From JANXQG01 sp963775975 (lineage in GTDB: Bacteria; Planctomycetota; Planctomycetia; Pirellulales; Thermoguttaceae): 64,000 nucleotides of DNA. The stretch is from contig CAVZKX010000002.1 in NCBI GenBank assembly GCA_963775975.1, forward strand, positions 3,906,001 to 3,970,000. The letters run 5' to 3'. The notes under the pieces are model-generated. The model did not search any database. It was given only the letters and a program-made list of their open reading frames with translations, and was not told where the DNA came from. Shown piece by piece: positions 27,024 through 37,488 of this stretch. The position numbers and the translations under genes were made by a program. Each line of letters opens with the position of its first letter. The stretch's first letter is position 1.

Positions 27024-30000
27024 TCAGCCACAGTCGTGGCGGCGCGAAATGCGCGATAGCAATCCGCGGCCGAAGGCGAATCCGCCGGCCGCCAACGCGA
27101 CCGCCAGCAATGACATCGCTTCGGGTTCCGGCACGGGCGATGCCCCCGGGGCCTCGGGTACTGGAAGGTCTGGCAACGGGAAAGCGGCTAAACCGCTGCC
27201 TACGTCGAGGTTGGCCCCGTCAACAAGGGTGAAGCGGGTGGGGATTATTAGAGTTCCGGCGACGACAATCGTGTCACCGCTGTAGTTGTTGCTGCCCGTT
27301 AACACAAGCGTCCCCGCGCCGATCTTGGCCAGCGCGCCGCGCCGCTGATGACGCCGGCAATCGTGAAAGTTCCGCTGGAGGCGTCGAAGCTGGCCGTCGT
27401 GCTCGGCACGATGGATATATTGCGGTTCGCGGCCAGGTTGACCGTGTTCCGCGCCTGAAAGGTGGCGTTGGCCACAAAGCGAATGTTGTTTGTCGGCGAC
27501 GGCGGCACGGCGCCCAAGGCGAAGTCGCTGTTGATGGCCACGATGCCCGGATCGAGCGTAAGTCCGCCGGTCCACAAGCTGGTGCCGGAAAGGAACAACG
27601 AACCGGTGCCGGCCTTGGCCAGCGTGCCGCCGTCGGTGAGCGCACCGCTGAAGGTAGTGTCGCTGTTATTGCCGCCGACCGAGAGAACAATCGGAACGCC
27701 ATTGCTGGTGAGCGAGACCGAGTTGCTTCCCGAAAGCCCGGCCAAACTGATTGTGCCGCCGCCGACGGGAGAAGCATTGAACTGCAGCCCGCCATCGACA
27801 TTCACGATGACGCTGCTGTTCTGCAATGCCGCTGCGTCGTTCACTTGCAACGTGCCTTGACTGACGAAGGTTTCGCCGGAGAACGTATTGGGACTAGCGA
27901 GTATCAGCGTTCCGGGTCCGGTCTTGACCAAGTCGCCGGGCCCGCTGATTCCGCCGCTGGCCGTCACGGCGAAACCATTGGTGTCGATGACGGCAATGGC
28001 ATTGGGGTCGATGACCACATTGCCGTTGATGGAGAATGCGGCACTGGCCGCTTGAAGCACCGGATCGTTGGTAAACGTGATCGCGCCGGGCAGCGAATAG
28101 ACGCTGGAGACGGTGCCGCCGCCGATGACCAGTCCGCCCGCGAACGTGTTGGAAGCCGTCAGCGCCAGCAGGCCGGTCCCCTTCTTGACGAGGCTGCCGC
28201 TGCCGGAAAGCAGGCCGGCGACCGCTACCGTGTTGCCATTGGTATCGACGACGCTCGCACCGGTGAGCAGCATCGGCACGGACGAAGAAAAGCCCACCGC
28301 GGCCCGAAGCGTGCCGCTGCCGAATTGAAAGGCCGCTGCGCCGGTCCCTTGGGTGATGCCGCCGGATCCGACGACGAGCAGGCCGCCGTTAAGTTTGTAA
28401 GTGCCCGTAGTGTCTGCCGACTTTGCGAGCACCAGTCCGCCGGCAACCGTGTTCGTTCCGCCGGACTGCAGGAAGCTTCCGCTGCCCGACGCCGAACCGA
28501 CATAGTCGTTTGCGGCGACGAGCGATCCGCCGTTGAGGTTATAGATGCCGAGGCCACCCGCGGAATATCCAACGTCTAACTCGGTAGAGTTTACATTGAT
28601 TCCCGCGCTTTGCGTGAAGGTTCCGCTCGTGGAGTAGCCCACCAGTTCATTGACGGCGGCGATCGAGCCTCCGCTGAGGTTGTACACCCCGGTGACGCCG
28701 CTTGAAGAGCCGACGTACATGAGATTGGTGGAAACGGAGCCGCCGCTTTGAATGAAACTGCCGTTGCCTTGCCCGCCCACGAGAAGATTAAGGGTCGTCA
28801 GCACGCCGCTGCCGCTGAGGGCATAGGTGCCGCTCGTGAGGAGGTAGCCCAGTTCACAGTCGATCGCGGCGTTGTTCGTGCCGCCGGTCTGCGTGAAAAC
28901 TCCATTGCTGTTATATCCCACGTACTGGTAAGGCGCTTGAAGTGATCCGCCGCTGAGGCTATACGAGGCATTCGCGTTGAAGGTAAAGCCGAGATAGAAA
29001 TTACTCGCCACTTGATGCGTGCCGCCGCTTTGCACGATGGCGGCCGAGCTGATGCTCTCGTTGCTGGCCGGCAATAGTCCGCTAGTCACTTGCACGACAC
29101 CTCCCCTGATGGTCACGCCGCCGGTGTAGGTGTTGGAACCCGTAATCGCCAGGGTTCCCGCTCCTAGCTTGAGCAGGCTGCCGGTGGCCCCCGAAAGGTT
29201 TCCAGAAAGGGTCAACGAATTGCCGCTGGTATCGAAGGTGCCGAGTCCGGTAAGCTGGATCGGCACGCTCGTAGTAAAGCTGCTTCCGGCTTGCAATGTC
29301 CCGCCGCCCGTGCTGAACGATGCGGAGCCTGATCCTTGGCTGATGCCGCCGGACCCTACGACGAGCAGGCCGCCATTGAGCGCGTACGAACCGCTGACAC
29401 CGCTGTTGTTGCCAAGATTGAGCATATTCGTCACGTTGTTCGTGCCGCCGCTTTGTGTGAAACTGCCGCCGGCGAAATCGCCGACGTAGTCGATGGGCGC
29501 ATAGAGCGAGCCGCCGCTGAGGTTGTACGTGCCGTAGCCGGTAACGCCATCGCCGAGAATTATGTACTGCGCGGCCGAGTTCGTGCCGCCGCTCTGCGTG
29601 AAGCTGCCCGTTCCGCTGAGGCCGACGTTTTCCGTCTGCGCGCTGAGAACGCCGTTGCCGCTGAGGTTGTAGGATCCGTTGATGCCGCTGGTGAAGCCCA
29701 CGGAGATGTCGTTCGCGGTGTTAGTCCCGCCGCTGTGATTAAAGCTGCCGCTGCCGCTGTAGCCTGCGAACACCCGGAATACGCTCAGTGATCCGCCGCT
29801 GAGGCTGTACGAACTGCTGCCGCTGCCGTTGCTGAGATAGATGAAAGCCGCCACCGAGTGCGTGCCGCCGGTTTGCGTGAAGAGACCGGGGCTCGAGTTG
29901 CCGATGTACTCGCTGGCCGAAGTTGTCAGGCCGCCGCCGGCCACAAGCCGCACCGTTCCGCTGCCGGTGCCGCCCACGGTCAGGTTGGCGCAAGTGTCGG

Positions 30001-30211
30001 CCGAGGTCGTTACGTTGACGGTTCCGCCGCCGGTAATCAGCAAGTTATCGGAATTTGTCGGCACGCCCGGCGGGAACCAAGCCGTTGGGGTCGACCAATC
30101 GCCCGACGAGACCTGCCAGGTGCGATCGGTGGCTTGACAAGGCCAGGAAACGAATGCCGCCGAGAATGCCGCCATGGCAGCAGCGAGCAGCAAGCGGGCG
30201 CGATGTCGCAT
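27024..30211 (-). CDS. PEP-CTERM protein with autotransporter-associated repeats, one frameshift
   Basis: A secreted, repetitive protein of about 1060 residues. Signal peptide LLLAAAMAAFSAAFVSWPCQA. Residues about 90-620 consist of some 14 units of about 36-40 residues built on YNLSGGSL...VGYS.SGSFTQSGGTN. These are followed by autotransporter-associated beta-strand repeats (LVKTGPGTLILASPNTFSGETFV, LAKAGTGSLFLSGTSLWTGG). Near 27338 a missing base moves reading to the frame that ends with VPEPEAMSLLAVALAAGGFAF and SRISRR: a VPEP motif, transmembrane helix and basic tail, i.e. a PEP-CTERM sorting signal for exosortase processing. Function as a surface or matrix protein is inferred. Confidence 0.85.
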
Positions 30212-30381
30212 AGCGATTCTCTCGATCGTTCCGCCGATGCGGAAGGGCGGGCCGCCGCAGCGGCAAAGTCAATGTTCGTAACAAACTCCACCGCTCCGTT
30301 GGCCGCGCGGCGGGACAGTCGCTGGTAACGAGGTTTCGACGAGACCCGTCCACTGAAAATAATCAGCAGCAGACTGCCTCT

Positions 30382-30409
30382 ATAGTAGTCAGGCCGCTTC
30401 GGAAATCAA
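30382..30409 (-). promoter_or_regulatory. Candidate promoter of the PEP-CTERM gene
   Basis: On the minus strand TTGATT (plus-strand 30404-30409) is separated by 16 bases from TACTAT (30382-30387). It lies 171 bases upstream of the start codon; the 260-bp gap up to the MFS gene contains no other feature. Confidence 0.4.
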
Positions 30410-30471
30410 CCCCCACGCTTTAGTTTCAGGGTCGAATGCACTGCCATTCCACCCATTCTAGAATTGTAGCG

Positions 30472-31787
30472 TCACGACGTTGCCTCTATCTCCTTCAGCA
30501 TCTCCGCTTCAACCGCCGGGTTCGGCTCGCCATCAGCGCTGGCGATTAGTTGCTTCGGCACCAGCAGGATCAAAGGCAGGATCAGCACGTAGACGGCAGT
30601 CGTGACAGTTACGCAGTAGAGGAATCCGTGCTCCGGACTGCTGTCGTAGATCTTGGTGCCTAACACGTCGCCGCCGCGAACGGCCAGCACGTAGACGCCG
30701 TCGACCGCCATCATCAACGTCCCTTGCAAGCCCGGCGGACAGGACCGCATGGCCAGATCGTAGTAAGCCGCCGTGGCCACGCCGCCCAGCAAGCCTATCG
30801 GCACGGCCAACCACAAGACGAGATTGGCCGAATGGATGAACACCAGCGGAATCATCTGCGGGATCGCGACGATCGTGCCGCACCAGAGCAACCACTTGAG
30901 GGCCACTCTCTTGCAGAGGAACCCGTAAAGCAGGAACGTCGGCACGAACTCCGCCGCAAAGATCGAGTTGTAATACGAGTAGACGGCGTCGGACATGTGG
31001 AGTCGATCGGTCAGATAGTACTGCAGCGGCGTGTTGGACCCCGGCGCGAAGCTCCGCAAGAACATGATAAGGATCGCCGGGTAAATGGCCCGATGCTTCA
31101 CCAGCCGCTTGACATCGCCGACAAAACTCGTGCCCTTGGCCTGCGGTCGATCGTAGGCATGGTTGAAGACGGCCCGCGGCTTCCACAATCCCAACAAGCC
31201 GATGAAACAGGCAAAATAAGCCGCCAGGATGAAAGTGAAGTTCGGTTCAAAATAGGTGGAAATGTAGCCTGAAGCCAATCCGCCAGCAACGAGCGGGGCG
31301 GTTTGCACCACCTGCCACAAAACGCTCAGGCGCCCGGACATCAGTTTCTCCTGGCCGACCAAGGCCATCAGTCCTTGATAGGCCGCCGCGATGAAGCGGA
31401 ACAAGAGCATCGCCACGAACATTCCTACGTAGAATCTGCCGTAGGACATGGTTGAAAACGCCATTACGGTGAACACGCCGGCTGCCGCCGCGGAAAAGAT
31501 CAGCAAGTAGCCTCGGTCCCGCAGGCCAAAAGGGTTCCACGCGTCGCGCAAAAGTCCGAAGGCGAACGCGAGATACACGGGCAAGGCGGTGACCAACCGA
31601 AAAGCGGCCGTCTGCTCCGGCGTCGCGTGCAGTTGGTTCTTCAACATGTAGGAAGTCTGGAAGTCGAGGAGGTATGAGTTCGGCAGGGCCAGATAGACAA
31701 AGAGCGTCAGCGAGCCGAAATAGAGGAAGGTCTGGCGGGTTTGCGCCGAAGGGTGTCTTCGGTGGCGATGGGACCTGCTTCATTCAT
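30472..31787 (-). CDS. MFS transporter (folate-biopterin/BT1-like), one frameshift
   Basis: About 438 residues with roughly twelve transmembrane helices. The start is taken at 31787 (MNEAGPIATEDTLRRK); a missing A near 31741 shifts reading to RQTFLYFGSLTLFVYLALPNSYLLDFQTSYML and the rest runs intact to 30472. The pattern of an Asp in the first helix (SYLLDFQTSYMLKNQL) followed by GLLRDAWNPFGLRDRGYLL resembles BT1-type folate-biopterin carriers of the major facilitator superfamily. Substrate is unknown. A family call of MFS is firm; the BT1 resemblance is weaker. Confidence 0.75.
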
Positions 31788-31856
31788 GATCGCTCGTCTC
31801 GGGGACCGGTGAGACCTTGTGACCTTGTAATCTACCGTTCCTCAATCGATTCGTCA

Positions 31857-34406
31857 CTATTGACGCCGCGGCGGAGGTTTCGCCTCGATCCGCCGCAAAC
31901 TGTCAGCCGCGGCTATCAGCCGGTCGTCGGCGAATAGGCGGAACCCTGCGCCTCGGCCGTAGCGTTTGCCCGACTTGTCGTAGAGAATGGCGAGATTTCG
32001 CCCATGATAGCCGACGCGTTCGAGACAGAAGTAGTCCCAGGTTCCATCCGGAAGCAGCGGATTGATTTCGACGACATCATCGTCTCTCGCGCGCAGCCCG
32101 ATGAGGCCGCTGATGACCAGATCGCAATAAGTCGAGTGGTTGTAGTCCTTGCCTCGTTCGATGCCGCCCTTGCCCGCGTCCCACGTGCCGTTGTTCCACG
32201 ATTTCAATCGCGTCCGCGCGAGCCAATCGCCGTCGAACGGATTGAGGTTTTCGTCGATCCACGGCACGAGCTTGCCGTCCTCGCGCTTGCGCTGATGCGA
32301 CTTGGCGTAAATCTTGAGCAGTTCGTAGTAGTTTCTCCTCGTCACGAAGTTTTGCTCCGGCCCGTTCAAGAGATTGGCCATCGCCGTCAGAGTGACCGAG
32401 GTCGCATAGGGCCAACTTGGCCCATTCCATTGGCATTCGTGCCCCGCGTAGGAGATCGCGAACTTCGGATGCCGCTGCTCGGCCGTCGTTGGCCCAAAGG
32501 GCGCATAAAAACCTTTGGGGTCCATGAGTTGCTTCCAGGCGTCCGCCTTGCCGGCGTCGGGCAGATTGAAATACCAGGGCGTATAGCCGTGCAGCTCGCG
32601 AGCTTCGGCCAGCGCCGCGTTATCGCCGCGAGGGACCACTTTGAAAAACCGGGCGTGTTCGTCCCACAGCTTTTCTTGCGTCAGTCGCTTGATCGCCTCG
32701 GCTTTGCTGCGAAATCGGGCAGCAAGGTCCGGCTGGCAGAATTGGTCGGCGATCTTGGCAATGGCCATCGCATCGCCGTACATGTAGGAGTTGATCGTGG
32801 CGCGGAAACCGTTGCCGCCGATCGAGACCTCCATCCCGTCGCGATCGTCGCTCTGCCAGAAAAGACCGCTGGCGTCGCGATGCGATTGTTCCCACACCTC
32901 AAAGTTCTTCACCAGGTCGGGCAGGAGATCGCGCAGCACGTCGTCTCGGCCGGTGACGAGGCAGCGGGCCCACAACGCGTCGGCGATCCAGCAGCTATAG
33001 CGCCGCGGCTCGCCTCCCTTGCGGAACCAGAACCGGGCGTAGTCGTCCAGGTATTGGGGATCGTGCAGCCAGCGGCCTTCATAAAAGTGGTGTCCGGCCG
33101 CGCAGCTAATCGTGTTGTGCTTGCCCGCCCACGGGACCGCCGGCAGGAACTCGGTGATGACAAAGCCGTCGGGCGTCTGCTTGATGTGCTTGCGGTAGGT
33201 CCACCAGCGAAAGTAGTAAGCCTGCTCGATATCCGCGTCGGGACAATCGAGCCGTGGAATGTTCTCTTCGAGAAACGTCTGGGCCTCAACGTTGGAAACG
33301 TACTGGCAATAAAGCTCGTCGTCGTTCTTATTGAACGCCTCGACGTAGCGGCGGAGTTTGTCGTACCCGATGATTTGCGCCCCATCGCGCTGGGCGCTCC
33401 GATCAAACCCCAAATCCTCGCCCTCGTGCGTCGCCAGCCCGATCTGCTCCAATCCGCCGCGGCGGCCGTTGTACCAGAGCAGCCATCGCTTCCCGTCGAG
33501 TACGGCGAACGGCTTGTAGCAGGCATCGGCGTCCCACTCGCCAATTCCGCGGCGGACGATCGGATTCGCCGGATGCCGCTGCCAATTCGTAATGCCGTCG
33601 CGGCTGCGCGCGATGCCAATTTGCGCCGTCGCCTCGTCGCGGAAGCCGATGTAGAGCATCACATGCCAATCGCCCTGCCGGATCACCTGGCAGGCGGTCA
33701 CGCGATCCTTCTCCCAATCGTTCCGCTTGTCGGGCGAGAAAATCGGGTTCGCCGCGCGCTTGGTCCACGTCAGGCCGTCGGGGCTGGTGGCGTAGCCGAT
33801 GGCATTGGGCTCGTTTTGCTCGCCGCCGGAATACCACATGCGGAAGCTATGCGCATGCTCGTCCCAAACGACGTGCGGGCACATAACGGCCACTTTTTCC
33901 CACCGCCTCTCGGGCGAGAGCACTGGTTTCGTAGACATCCGTTTCCACGTTACGCCGTCGCGACTGGTGGCATAACCGATCCACGAATGTCCCTTGGCTT
34001 GTCCGGTATACCAAAGATGGTAGCCATCCGCGCGTTTCAGGACGATGGGACGATTGATGTCGTCCTCCCAACCCGATTCCTTTCGCGGGCCGAGCACGAT
34101 TCTCGGCTCGGACCAATGAATGCCATCGCTGCTTTCCACAAGCGCGATACTCGCCTTCGGCCGCCACGAGACCCACATACGGAACTTGCCGGCTTCCTTG
34201 AGCACGCAGACGTCGAAGCAGGTGCCAAGCTGGCCGCCCAGCACCGGGTTGCTGGCATACTTCTTCCATCCGCCGGGCGAAATCGAGGAATTAACCGCCG
34301 GTTGCATAAGCGCCGGGTCCGCGGCAACGGCGAAGGTGACGGCGCCGGTGCACAGCAGTAAGAATACCGTGCGCGAGATCATAGTATCGTACCAGTGTTT
34401 GTCCAT
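31857..34406 (-). CDS. Secreted two-domain glycosidase: beta-propeller plus MGH1/GH63-like domain
   Basis: 849 residues (841 if started at the ATG at 34382, which begins the signal peptide MISRTVFLLLCTGAVTFAVAA). The N-terminal 300 residues form a five-bladed propeller like GH43/GH130 enzymes, with recurrent blades (GIHWSEPRIVLGP, YHLWYTGQAKGHSWIGYATS, FRMWYSGGEQN, WLLWYNGRRGG). The C-terminal 490 residues resemble mannosylglycerate-hydrolase/GH63-like alpha/alpha-toroid enzymes: YYFRWWTYRKHI, EFLPAVPWAGKHN, WLHDPQYLDDYARFWF, GYTPWYFNLPD, QWNGPSWPYATSV and YNHSTYCDLVISGLIG. A plant- or algal-polysaccharide role is plausible but inferred; which domain is catalytic is unknown. Confidence 0.75.
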   Translation of the reverse strand: MDKHWYDTMISRTVFLLLCTGAVTFAVAADPALMQPAVNSSISPGGWKKYASNPVLGGQLGTCFDVCVLKEAGKFRMWVSWRPKASIALVESSDGIHWSEPRIVLGPRKESGWEDDINRPIVLKRADGYHLWYTGQAKGHSWIGYATSRDGVTWKRMSTKPVLSPERRWEKVAVMCPHVVWDEHAHSFRMWYSGGEQNEPNAIGYATSPDGLTWTKRAANPIFSPDKRNDWEKDRVTACQVIRQGDWHVMLYIGFRDEATAQIGIARSRDGITNWQRHPANPIVRRGIGEWDADACYKPFAVLDGKRWLLWYNGRRGGLEQIGLATHEGEDLGFDRSAQRDGAQIIGYDKLRRYVEAFNKNDDELYCQYVSNVEAQTFLEENIPRLDCPDADIEQAYYFRWWTYRKHIKQTPDGFVITEFLPAVPWAGKHNTISCAAGHHFYEGRWLHDPQYLDDYARFWFRKGGEPRRYSCWIADALWARCLVTGRDDVLRDLLPDLVKNFEVWEQSHRDASGLFWQSDDRDGMEVSIGGNGFRATINSYMYGDAMAIAKIADQFCQPDLAARFRSKAEAIKRLTQEKLWDEHARFFKVVPRGDNAALAEARELHGYTPWYFNLPDAGKADAWKQLMDPKGFYAPFGPTTAEQRHPKFAISYAGHECQWNGPSWPYATSVTLTAMANLLNGPEQNFVTRRNYYELLKIYAKSHQRKREDGKLVPWIDENLNPFDGDWLARTRLKSWNNGTWDAGKGGIERGKDYNHSTYCDLVISGLIGLRARDDDVVEINPLLPDGTWDYFCLERVGYHGRNLAILYDKSGKRYGRGAGFRLFADDRLIAAADSLRRIEAKPPPRRQ

Positions 34407-34503
34407 CGTGTCGTACGGCGTTCACGCCTTTTTCCTGCATTGGCCGGCAGCAAGCCCAACATGCATGCCGAATGAACCGGACCAGGAAGTGCTGTCTTCC
34501 AAC

Positions 34504-36478
34504 CTATTTCCTGCTCTCGTTGAACGCGGCCCGCATCACCGCGTCGATACGCTCGCGGCTGCGGTGACTGTTAGCTTCGTCGGGCGAGAGTGGTTTCAGC
34601 CCGCGGCAGAACCGCACCCATTGCCGCGCCTCCTCGGGTCCATCCCAGTCGCCGTCCGGCGTGTAAGCCATCCATTGGCCGTCGCGCAGCGTGGAGTACG
34701 TCAGCGCTGTGCGGCCGGTGGCAAGCTCGATGAGCCGGAGTTGCATTGAATCGGCGTCCATTTCCAGTGCCCAGTCGCCGCGGCCGATCAATCGCGGCTG
34801 CGTAAACGGCAGCACTAACGAACTGTCGCCGGCGAGAAGCGGCGGGGTCTTGTAGACGATTTTTCCGTCCTCCATTCGCAACACCGTTCCGCTGCGGAAA
34901 AGATTTGTGCAAACAACATAGCGACCGCCGGGAACAGAGCCGAACTGCAACGGCTCTTGCCCGGTCTCCGTCGTCCACAGCGGCTTCCGCAGGCCAAGGT
35001 CCCAAAGCTGCGCGCGGCCGTTGCTCGTCGCAGTTAGGAGGCGGTCACGGCCGACAAACTGCAGTGCTTGAACCATGTCCGGCAGCCCGTCCACGACCAT
35101 TTCCACAGTGTGGCTCTGCCGGCCGACGATGACGAACAGTCCGAACTTCGCATAGCCCATGCCGACGGCGGCGCGTTCGCCCGTGTCGTCAATGGCCAGA
35201 CGCCAAATATGAGCCGGTTCGTCGGCACTCTTTGTGTGTGAGGCAACGACTTCGCCTAGCGACACGTTGGCTACACTGCCGTCGGCCGCGGCAACAAACT
35301 TGACCGTTGGCCCGGCCTTTTGCGGCCCAAGGCAAGCGAGATACTGCCCGTCGCGCGACCAAGTCGCCATGTCCCAGGAGAAAAGGTCGGTCGTCTCCCG
35401 GTAAACTGGCTGGCCCGGCGGGACGCGGAATAGTTCGAGCTGGGCCGCGTAGGGGTTCTTCCGATCGGCACAGGCAAAGAAGCTCTTTCCATCAGGCGAT
35501 GGCAACGCACGCTGCGGCGGCAGGACCGTGTCGGTGATTTTCAGCGACCGCACGTTTACCAGCGCGAGCGACGGCTTACTATCATGCCAGGTCGCGGCAA
35601 GTAGCGTGTCGCGATCGAGCCAGCCGCCGACCTCCGACAGATTGGACTGCCTCATATCGTGGACAAACCGTCCGCCGCGGATGTCCCACAAGGCGAACGA
35701 ACTCAAGAGACAAAGGCCCGACGTTCTCGTTCCAGTAGAACTCTTGCGGGCCGCCGGTCCGCATCTGGTGCGACACATCGGGCATTTTCACCAACCGCGG
35801 GTCGTTGCCACGCCCCAGCCAGCTCCGTTCAATCGGGCCCCAGTCCTTTTCGATCTTGCCGGTATCGAGATGGATCGTTTCCTCGGCCTTGCCCATCCGC
35901 GGCACGTGCATCGCGGGATTGCCATGCGCCCCGTGAACGTGGACCGTCTTGCCATCGGCAGAGATCTCCATTGTTTGCGGCACGCTCATCTCGACCGGAA
36001 ACCGGGCAGTCTGCCGCGCGTCGAGATCGAAGACCAAAAGGCCGTCATGATCTGTTTCCTGCCTGCCAGCCGGCTGGCGGACGACGAGCATCTTTCGGCT
36101 ATCGGGCGTGTAAGCGATCAACTCTCCTCGCACGGCCGGAAAGAACCGCAATTGGCAGTCCTTCAAATCCAGCAGCAGCCCCTCTTCCCTGCCGCAGGCG
36201 GCCAGCCACCGCCCGTCCGGCGAGAATTCCGCCTCGGCCGGCTGAAGCAAGGGGATGCTCCAGAGCAACACGCCTTCTTTGCTCACTAGCCGCAGCGAGT
36301 GCGCCCTGTAGTTCCCCATCCCGGAGATGAACAGCGAGCCATCGGGCGAGGCCAAGCCGGCGGCAGCCCAACCGATTTGCGGCACGACCCGCAATGGTGC
36401 TTCGGCCGCCGACGCGATCAGCGACGACAAGCGCAGCCCAGCGATGAGAACGTTGCATAGAAAGAGATGGCGCTTCAT
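34504..36478 (-). CDS. Secreted WD40/beta-propeller-like protein, one frameshift
   Basis: About 650 residues. Start chosen at 36478 for the signal peptide MKRHLFLCNVLIAGLRLSSLIASAAEA. Repeating propeller blades carry SPDGSLFISGMG, SPDGRWLAACGRE, TPDSRKMLVVRQP, SADGKTVHVHG, SPDGKSFFACAD, SRDGQYLACLG and ATSNGRAQLWDL. Near 35695-35703 the frame changes; the local sequence GCGAACGAACTC contains a tandem GAAC, so a 4-base duplication or single-base insertion would explain it. The C-terminus ends with MAYTPDGDWDGPEEARQWVRFCRG, a motif common after WD40 blades in planctomycete proteins. Function unknown. Confidence 0.65.
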
Positions 36479-36577
36479 GGCGCTTGCTCCTGTGAAGGAT
36501 GGCGACTTCCGCGCATCAATTGTAACCGATTTATCGGTGGGCCGGATCGTCAATCATCATATGGCGATTTCGTTCTA

Positions 36578-37063
36578 CTATACCGCCGCAGTCTCGCGCC
36601 GACTCGCCTTCTTCACGACCAAATCAACCTCGCAATCCAGCACGCTAAGCAAGGCCAGCAACTGGTCGACCGATTTGGAATAGTTCGTCTGGTCGAGCAA
36701 GCGATAGAACTGCGCGGGCGACGTGCCCAGGCGGCGAATCATTTCCCGTTTGCCTAGCGGACTGGTCCGCACCCGCTCCTGGGCAACCAGCGTTAGTTTG
36801 TAAAGCAGAAGGTCTCGCAAGTAACGCGGGTCGCGGTTGTAATCGAGAACCTCGTCCATAGGCACGGTTCCTTCCTCGCCCGATTGGAGTTGGTAGCTGA
36901 ACGCTTCGCGGCCCAATTCGTCGTCCACGGCTACGCTCGCGATCGGATTAGTTGCGGTTGGCCTTAACCGAAGTTTTGCGAACGGGAACCAATAGCTTGC
37001 GCCGGGCGTTGTGATCTCGAACGCTTTCTTCCGATTGTCCGAGCGCACCGATTTGATTTTCAT
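36578..37063 (-). CDS. DUF2442-like / HTH partner of the DUF4160 protein
   Basis: 161 residues. The N-terminal half (KAFEITTPGASYWFPFAKLRLRP) resembles the DUF2442 type found beside DUF4160 genes; the C-terminal half has an XRE-like helix-turn-helix, TSPLGKREMIRRLGTSPAQFYRLLDQTNYSKSVDQLLALLSVL. It overlaps the upstream DUF4160 gene by 4 bases (ATGA), so the two are translationally coupled. The organisation suggests a toxin-antitoxin-like pair in which this protein binds the palindrome upstream; this is inference. Confidence 0.6.
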   Translation of the reverse strand: MKIKSVRSDNRKKAFEITTPGASYWFPFAKLRLRPTATNPIASVAVDDELGREAFSYQLQSGEEGTVPMDEVLDYNRDPRYLRDLLLYKLTLVAQERVRTSPLGKREMIRRLGTSPAQFYRLLDQTNYSKSVDQLLALLSVLDCEVDLVVKKASRRETAAV

Positions 37064-37254
37064 AATCGCCCCTCCTGTTCTAACTCGTTAATCAACTTGA
37101 CAAGGGCCCTCGACGCCTTGCCTTTCATCGCCACATGGTTTTCCAGGTCCCATTTCGCGATCAGCTTTTTGTCGCGATAGACATGGACGTGTCGCGGAGC
37201 ATGGTCGCCGATCCAACTCACGAAAATGTAGTTCCGCCGGCGAATCTTGCCCAT
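37060..37254 (-). CDS. DUF4160 domain protein
   Basis: 64 residues. NYIFVSWIGDHAPRHVHVYRDKKLIAKWDLE is the DUF4160 signature, with the H..P.HVH.. motif. Known DUF4160 proteins occur as first genes of two-gene modules thought to be toxin-antitoxin-like; biochemical function is unproven. The ATG at 37254 is only 6 bases after a -10 box, so the mRNA is probably leaderless or nearly so. Followed by the HTH partner with a 4-base overlap. Confidence 0.75.
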   Translation of the reverse strand: MGKIRRRNYIFVSWIGDHAPRHVHVYRDKKLIAKWDLENHVAMKGKASRALVKLINELEQEGRL

Positions 37255-37260
37255 CGCTAA

Positions 37261-37289
37261 ATGTTACCTCCCGTGGTAACGGTTGTCAA
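37261..37289 (-). promoter_or_regulatory. Promoter with embedded palindromic operator for the DUF4160 pair
   Basis: Minus strand: TTGACA (plus-strand 37284-37289), a 17-base spacer and TAACAT (37261-37266). A perfect inverted repeat GTTACC-N6-GGTAAC occupies 37263-37280, covering most of the spacer and the -10 box. The expected transcription start coincides with the ATG of the first gene. Confidence 0.6.
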
Positions 37290-37401
37290 GCCGGCTTTTA
37301 CGACGCCTGTTGTTTTATCGCGTTGCGGCTCGCCCGGCAAACGCCGCCAATCGCTTGTTGCCAAAACCGCAGGAATATGAACAAATATTCACACTCGCCC
37401 C

Positions 37402-37430
37402 TTGACACGCTTGCAGATACTTGGGATACT
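37402..37430 (+). promoter_or_regulatory. Candidate promoter of the terminase-small-subunit-like gene
   Basis: Perfect TTGACA at 37402-37407, 17-base spacer, GATACT at 37425-37430. The start codon of the gene is 59 bases downstream of the -10. It also points away from the DUF4160 promoter, about 110 bases apart. Confidence 0.5.
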
Positions 37431-37488
37431 GATCGTACGTATACTATCTTACGACATGTCAATCAACCCCATTTCCCCGAGGTAAATC

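Noticed and set aside
32004..34361. Long open frame of 785 codons on the plus strand
   Set aside because: It lies exactly antisense to the secreted glycosidase, whose protein has clear domains; high GC content leaves the opposite strand open.
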